Under the pieces are notes generated by a model. The model ran no database searches. It was not told the DNA's origin and worked only from the letters and a program-made list of their open reading frames with translations. From positions 1-33,790 of the forward strand of contig CAYQTL010000053.1 in assembly GCA_964420405.1 (NCBI GenBank): a stretch of 33,790 nucleotides of DNA, read 5' to 3'. Position 1 is the stretch's first letter, and each line of letters begins with the position of its first letter. The DNA is from CAYQTL01 sp964420405 (GTDB lineage: Bacteria; Acidobacteriota; Thermoanaerobaculia; Thermoanaerobaculales; Sulfomarinibacteraceae). The position numbers and the translations under genes are program-made. Of this stretch, positions 31,440 to 33,790 are shown piece by piece.

Positions 31440-31645
31440 CGTCCCATGTTCGCACCTCCCCGCCGTGGGGATGCGCCGACCTCACGGCACGACGGCGCCC
31501 TCGCGGGGCGGCGCCCGGACGAGGTGCCGGGTCACCAGCGCGAGCACCCTCAGGTCGTCTGCACGCTGGCCCCGGAGGAGTGAGACGTCGGGGCGCCGCC
31601 GCCGTCTCGGCGGTCGCGGAACGCGCAGGACGTCCCTCCACGTGG

Positions 31646-31651
31646 TACGCT
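31646..31651 (+). promoter_or_regulatory. -10 element TACGCT
   Basis: TACGCT (TANNNT) lies 66 bases before ATG 31718, giving a leader of about 60 bases that ends in GGAGGT. No clear -35 box. Confidence 0.35.
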
Positions 31652-31717
31652 GCGCCTTTCTGGGTCAGCACGCGACGGCAGCCGCGGGTCGGATCAACGC
31701 ACGCGATGGAGGTTGTC

Positions 31718-32974
31718 ATGAGGTCGATCTCCCGGTGTCTCGTCGTTCCGTCGATGCCTGTCCTCCGATCCTGTCTCGTCGTTTCAGTCATCCCGGTGTG
31801 CTTCCTGCTCGGCATTGCCCGGGCCGCGGCGTTCGAGCTCGAGTTCCTCGAGTTGCACCAGGACAGTGTCGCCGGCGTGACCGACCTAAGGCTGCCGAAC
31901 GCCTGCAGCGTCAGCCCTGACGGGCATGATGCGTACGTCGTCACGGCCGCCTCGAACAGCGTCGTGCACTTCACGCGGGCGCCCTCGGGTCGACTGGCCT
32001 TCGCCGAGTCGTACGTCAACGGCGCCGGTCCCATCCACGGCCTCTTCAGCACGATGGGCGTGGCCACGAGCCCCGACGGGGTGAACGTCTACACGGCCTC
32101 CCAGGGCGACAGCGCGGTCGCGGTCTTCGAACGCGTGCCGGTCACCGGCGCCCTCGTCTTCCTGGAGGCGCACGTCGACGGCGTGGCGGGCGTCGACGGG
32201 CTCGAACGAGCCTTCGCCGTGCTGGTCAGCCCGGACAGCGACAACGTCTACGTCTCGGGGATCGACGACAACGCCGTCGCGGCGTTCAGCCGTGACCCCG
32301 CGTCCGGTGCGCTCACCTTCATCGACGCCTACGTCAACAACGTCGGCGGGGTCACCCACATGAGCTGGCCCCTGGGCCTGGCGATGGACACCCGGGGCGA
32401 GACCCTGTACGTCGCGACTCTCTACGGTGCCGGGGTCGCCGTGTTCGACCGCAGCCCGGCCGACGGGTCGCTGACGTTCGCCGGCGCCTACACCGGCACC
32501 CTGAACGGGTGCGGCGATGTCGTCCTGAGCCCCGACGACGCCTTCCTCTACGTCAGCGATTACCTCGGCGATGCCGTCGTGGTTCTCGGTCGCGAGCCGA
32601 GCACCGGGGCGCTCGTCCACCTCGAGACCCACCACGACGGAGATGCCGGGGTCACCGGGCTCGACGCGCCGCTCGGCCTGGTGATGGATCCCCACGGCAG
32701 GTGGTTGGCTGCCGTCTCCGGCGACTCCGACTCGGTCGCGTTCTTCGACCGCAACCCCGCCGACGGACGCCTGGCCTTCCGCGAGGCCGAGGTCGACGGC
32801 GTCAACGGCGTCGATGGCCTGCTGACGGCGCAGACGGGTTGCACCGACATCACCGGGAGCACCCTGTACGTCGCGGGCTGGGACGACCATGCGGTCCCCG
32901 TGTTCGCCGTGGTCCTGTTCGCCGACGGGTTCGAGGCGGGCGACCTGGGAGCCTGGAGCGACTGGGCCCCGTGA
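31718..32974 (+). CDS. Secreted beta-propeller (lactonase-family-like) protein with DGFEAGD motif
   Basis: A 418-aa exported protein. Signal peptide about 1-35 (MRSISRCLVVPS, then hydrophobic SCLVVSVIPVCFLLGIARAAA). The body consists of about seven propeller blades of 45-55 residues with the pattern SPDGxxVYVxSxxDxxVxVFxRxPxxGxLxF followed by VDGVxGVDGL; this is the YncE/6-phosphogluconolactonase-like propeller class, but lactonase residues cannot be confirmed. The C terminus VLFADGFEAGDLGAWSDWAP carries the motif shared with the proteins at 11082 and 15350. ATG 31718 has GGAGGT seven bases upstream; ATG 31706 lacks one. Probably an extracellular binding or surface protein, transcribed alone. 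Confidence 0.85.
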   Translation: MRSISRCLVVPSMPVLRSCLVVSVIPVCFLLGIARAAAFELEFLELHQDSVAGVTDLRLPNACSVSPDGHDAYVVTAASNSVVHFTRAPSGRLAFAESYVNGAGPIHGLFSTMGVATSPDGVNVYTASQGDSAVAVFERVPVTGALVFLEAHVDGVAGVDGLERAFAVLVSPDSDNVYVSGIDDNAVAAFSRDPASGALTFIDAYVNNVGGVTHMSWPLGLAMDTRGETLYVATLYGAGVAVFDRSPADGSLTFAGAYTGTLNGCGDVVLSPDDAFLYVSDYLGDAVVVLGREPSTGALVHLETHHDGDAGVTGLDAPLGLVMDPHGRWLAAVSGDSDSVAFFDRNPADGRLAFREAEVDGVNGVDGLLTAQTGCTDITGSTLYVAGWDDHAVPVFAVVLFADGFEAGDLGAWSDWAP

Positions 32975-33001
32975 CCAGCCGCGGCTGACGAGCAGGCTTC
33001 G

Positions 33002-33025
33002 GGGTGCAGGCGCCCGCCTGCACCC
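33002..33025 (+). terminator. 10-bp hairpin after the beta-propeller gene
   Basis: GGGTGCAGGC (33002-33011) and GCCTGCACCC (33016-33025) are perfect complements with loop GCCC, 27 bases past the stop. It may be a terminator without T tract, or a hairpin belonging to the end of the adjacent IS91-like remnant. Confidence 0.45.
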
Positions 33026-33100
33026 GGGGCGCTTCCGCGCCGTGGCGGGGCCTCAGCCCGGAGCCTTCGGTGGAAGCTGTGCCGGGCGGCGTACGAGACC

Positions 33101-33778
33101 GTGCAGGAGATGATGGCGGCAGCCGCGGTCGGCACGAACGGCTGTCGCACCGGCATGGTGGCGATGGCCTCGACCGCCGGCGACCTTCTCAACCTCAACC
33201 CGCACGTGCACGCCATCTCACCGCGTGGAGGTTGGGACCCGGACGGCGAGTGGGTGCCCATACCTTTCGTCGACCGGGACACGGCGGAGCGTCTGTTCCG
33301 GGCCAAGGTGCTGGCGATGCTGACAGGCGAGGGCCTGTTGAGCGACGAGCGGGCGAGGGTCCTGATGAGCTGGCGCCACAGCAGCGACTTCTCCGTCGAC
33401 GACAGCGTGCGTTTCGAGCCGGAGGACAGGACGTCGATGGAGACGGTCGCCCGCTCCCTGCTGAGGCCGCCCCTGAGCCTCGGGAGGATGGCCACCTCGA
33501 AGGGCGACGATGAGGTCGTCTACCGCCGCAAGGGCAAGGACGGCCGCCCGGGCGAGGAGGAGCGGGTTGACGCGCTCGAGTTTCTCGCGAGGGTGATCGC
33601 CCACATCCCGCCGCCGAGGGAGGTCTGCGCCGGTATCCGCAGACACCTCCCCCAGAGGGTCCGGGCCGAGGTTCCGGGTGCCGTCGTGGCCGCGGCGTGC
33701 CCTTCTCTCCGTCTCCGAGCTGGCCGTCGGTCCTTCTTCCCTCTCCGAGTGACCTCACCCGATGGCAGGCTCGCCTGA
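33101..33778 (+). pseudogene. IS91-like HUH transposase remnant
   Basis: The frame encodes the middle of an IS91/Y2-type transposase: NPHVHAISPRGGWDPDGEW (HUH motif His-Val-His), PFVDRDTAERLFRAKVLAML, GLLSDERARVLMSWRHSSDFSV, ETVARSLLRPPLSLGRM, EVVYRRKG, DALEFLARVIAHIPPPRE. Family-like coding continues upstream of the GTG at 33101 to about 33050 (WKLCRAAYETVQ) without a start codon, and the zinc-finger N terminus is missing. After HIPPPRE at about 33620 the sequence no longer follows the family, and the tyrosine motif expected there is absent, suggesting a frameshift or deletion. It is therefore probably a dead fragment. IS91 elements move by rolling-circle transposition. Confidence 0.75.
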
Positions 33779-33790
33779 GAGGGGACAGGC

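Noticed and set aside
28996..32067. Extension of the NRPS frame upstream of 28995 by about 1000 codons
   Set aside because: The extension is low-complexity and opposes the DUF885 and beta-propeller genes. The condensation domain is complete from ATG 28995.

Overview
The window is about 33.8 kb of very GC-rich DNA with no rRNA, tRNA or CRISPR array that I can see. It looks like a chromosomal stretch from a Gram-negative-type bacterium, most likely an acidobacterium of the Thermoanaerobaculia type. The basis is the dense set of secreted proteins and lipoproteins, a short C-terminal motif (consensus LFxDxFExGDxxxWS) in three of them, a tandem extracellular domain I associate with that group, and intergenic CACCAAGG and CACCGCAGAG repeats. 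The assignment rests on memory of the group, not on a search.

Layout. 1-3920: a possible 51-codon leaderless gene, a sulfatase-fold lipoprotein, and a secreted protein with about twelve degenerate GDDxY repeats, probably co-transcribed. 4096-7425: a DUF309-like gene opposite a two-gene signalling operon (FIST sensor, then PAS-GGDEF-EAL cyclic-di-GMP enzyme) whose genes overlap by one base. 7454-10827: a rubrerythrin-like diiron protein, a stand-alone OleA-type thiolase, methylglyoxal synthase, and a lipoprotein MsrA. 11082-17663: a secreted hypothetical protein, a NatAB-like ABC exporter pair, a small secreted protein convergent with it across a long palindrome, and a secreted glucose/sorbosone dehydrogenase with an unusual N-terminal domain. 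17746-24765: the ATPase YchF, an alpha/beta-hydrolase lipoprotein, an exported parvulin overlapping a SlyD-type FKBP, a 168-bp imperfect palindrome, and a secreted protein ending in a PNGase F-like domain. 24901-33790: a single-module C-A-T-TE NRPS on the minus strand, a DUF885 peptidase-like protein, a 3D-domain lipoprotein, a secreted beta-propeller protein, and the remains of an IS91-like HUH transposase.

Common themes. At least nine products carry export or lipoprotein signals, so envelope and extracellular functions dominate: ester, peptide and glycan chemistry, protein folding, and methionine sulfoxide repair. Three unrelated genes (mgsA, ychF, DUF885) start exactly six bases after a TANNNT box with no Shine-Dalgarno sequence, which points to leaderless transcription; the 51-codon frame at the left edge fits the same rule. 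Intergenic DNA carries several repeat families: CCGNNN hexamer arrays (G-quadruplex-capable at ychF), compact GC hairpins after stop codons, and large inverted repeats.

No single defence or mobile system explains the window. The most novel-looking items are the GDDxY repeat protein beside the sulfatase-like lipoprotein, the PNGase F fusion, the BP74-like/dehydrogenase fusion, the orphan NRPS, the shared C-terminal motif, and the two palindromes. Functions are read from motifs only.
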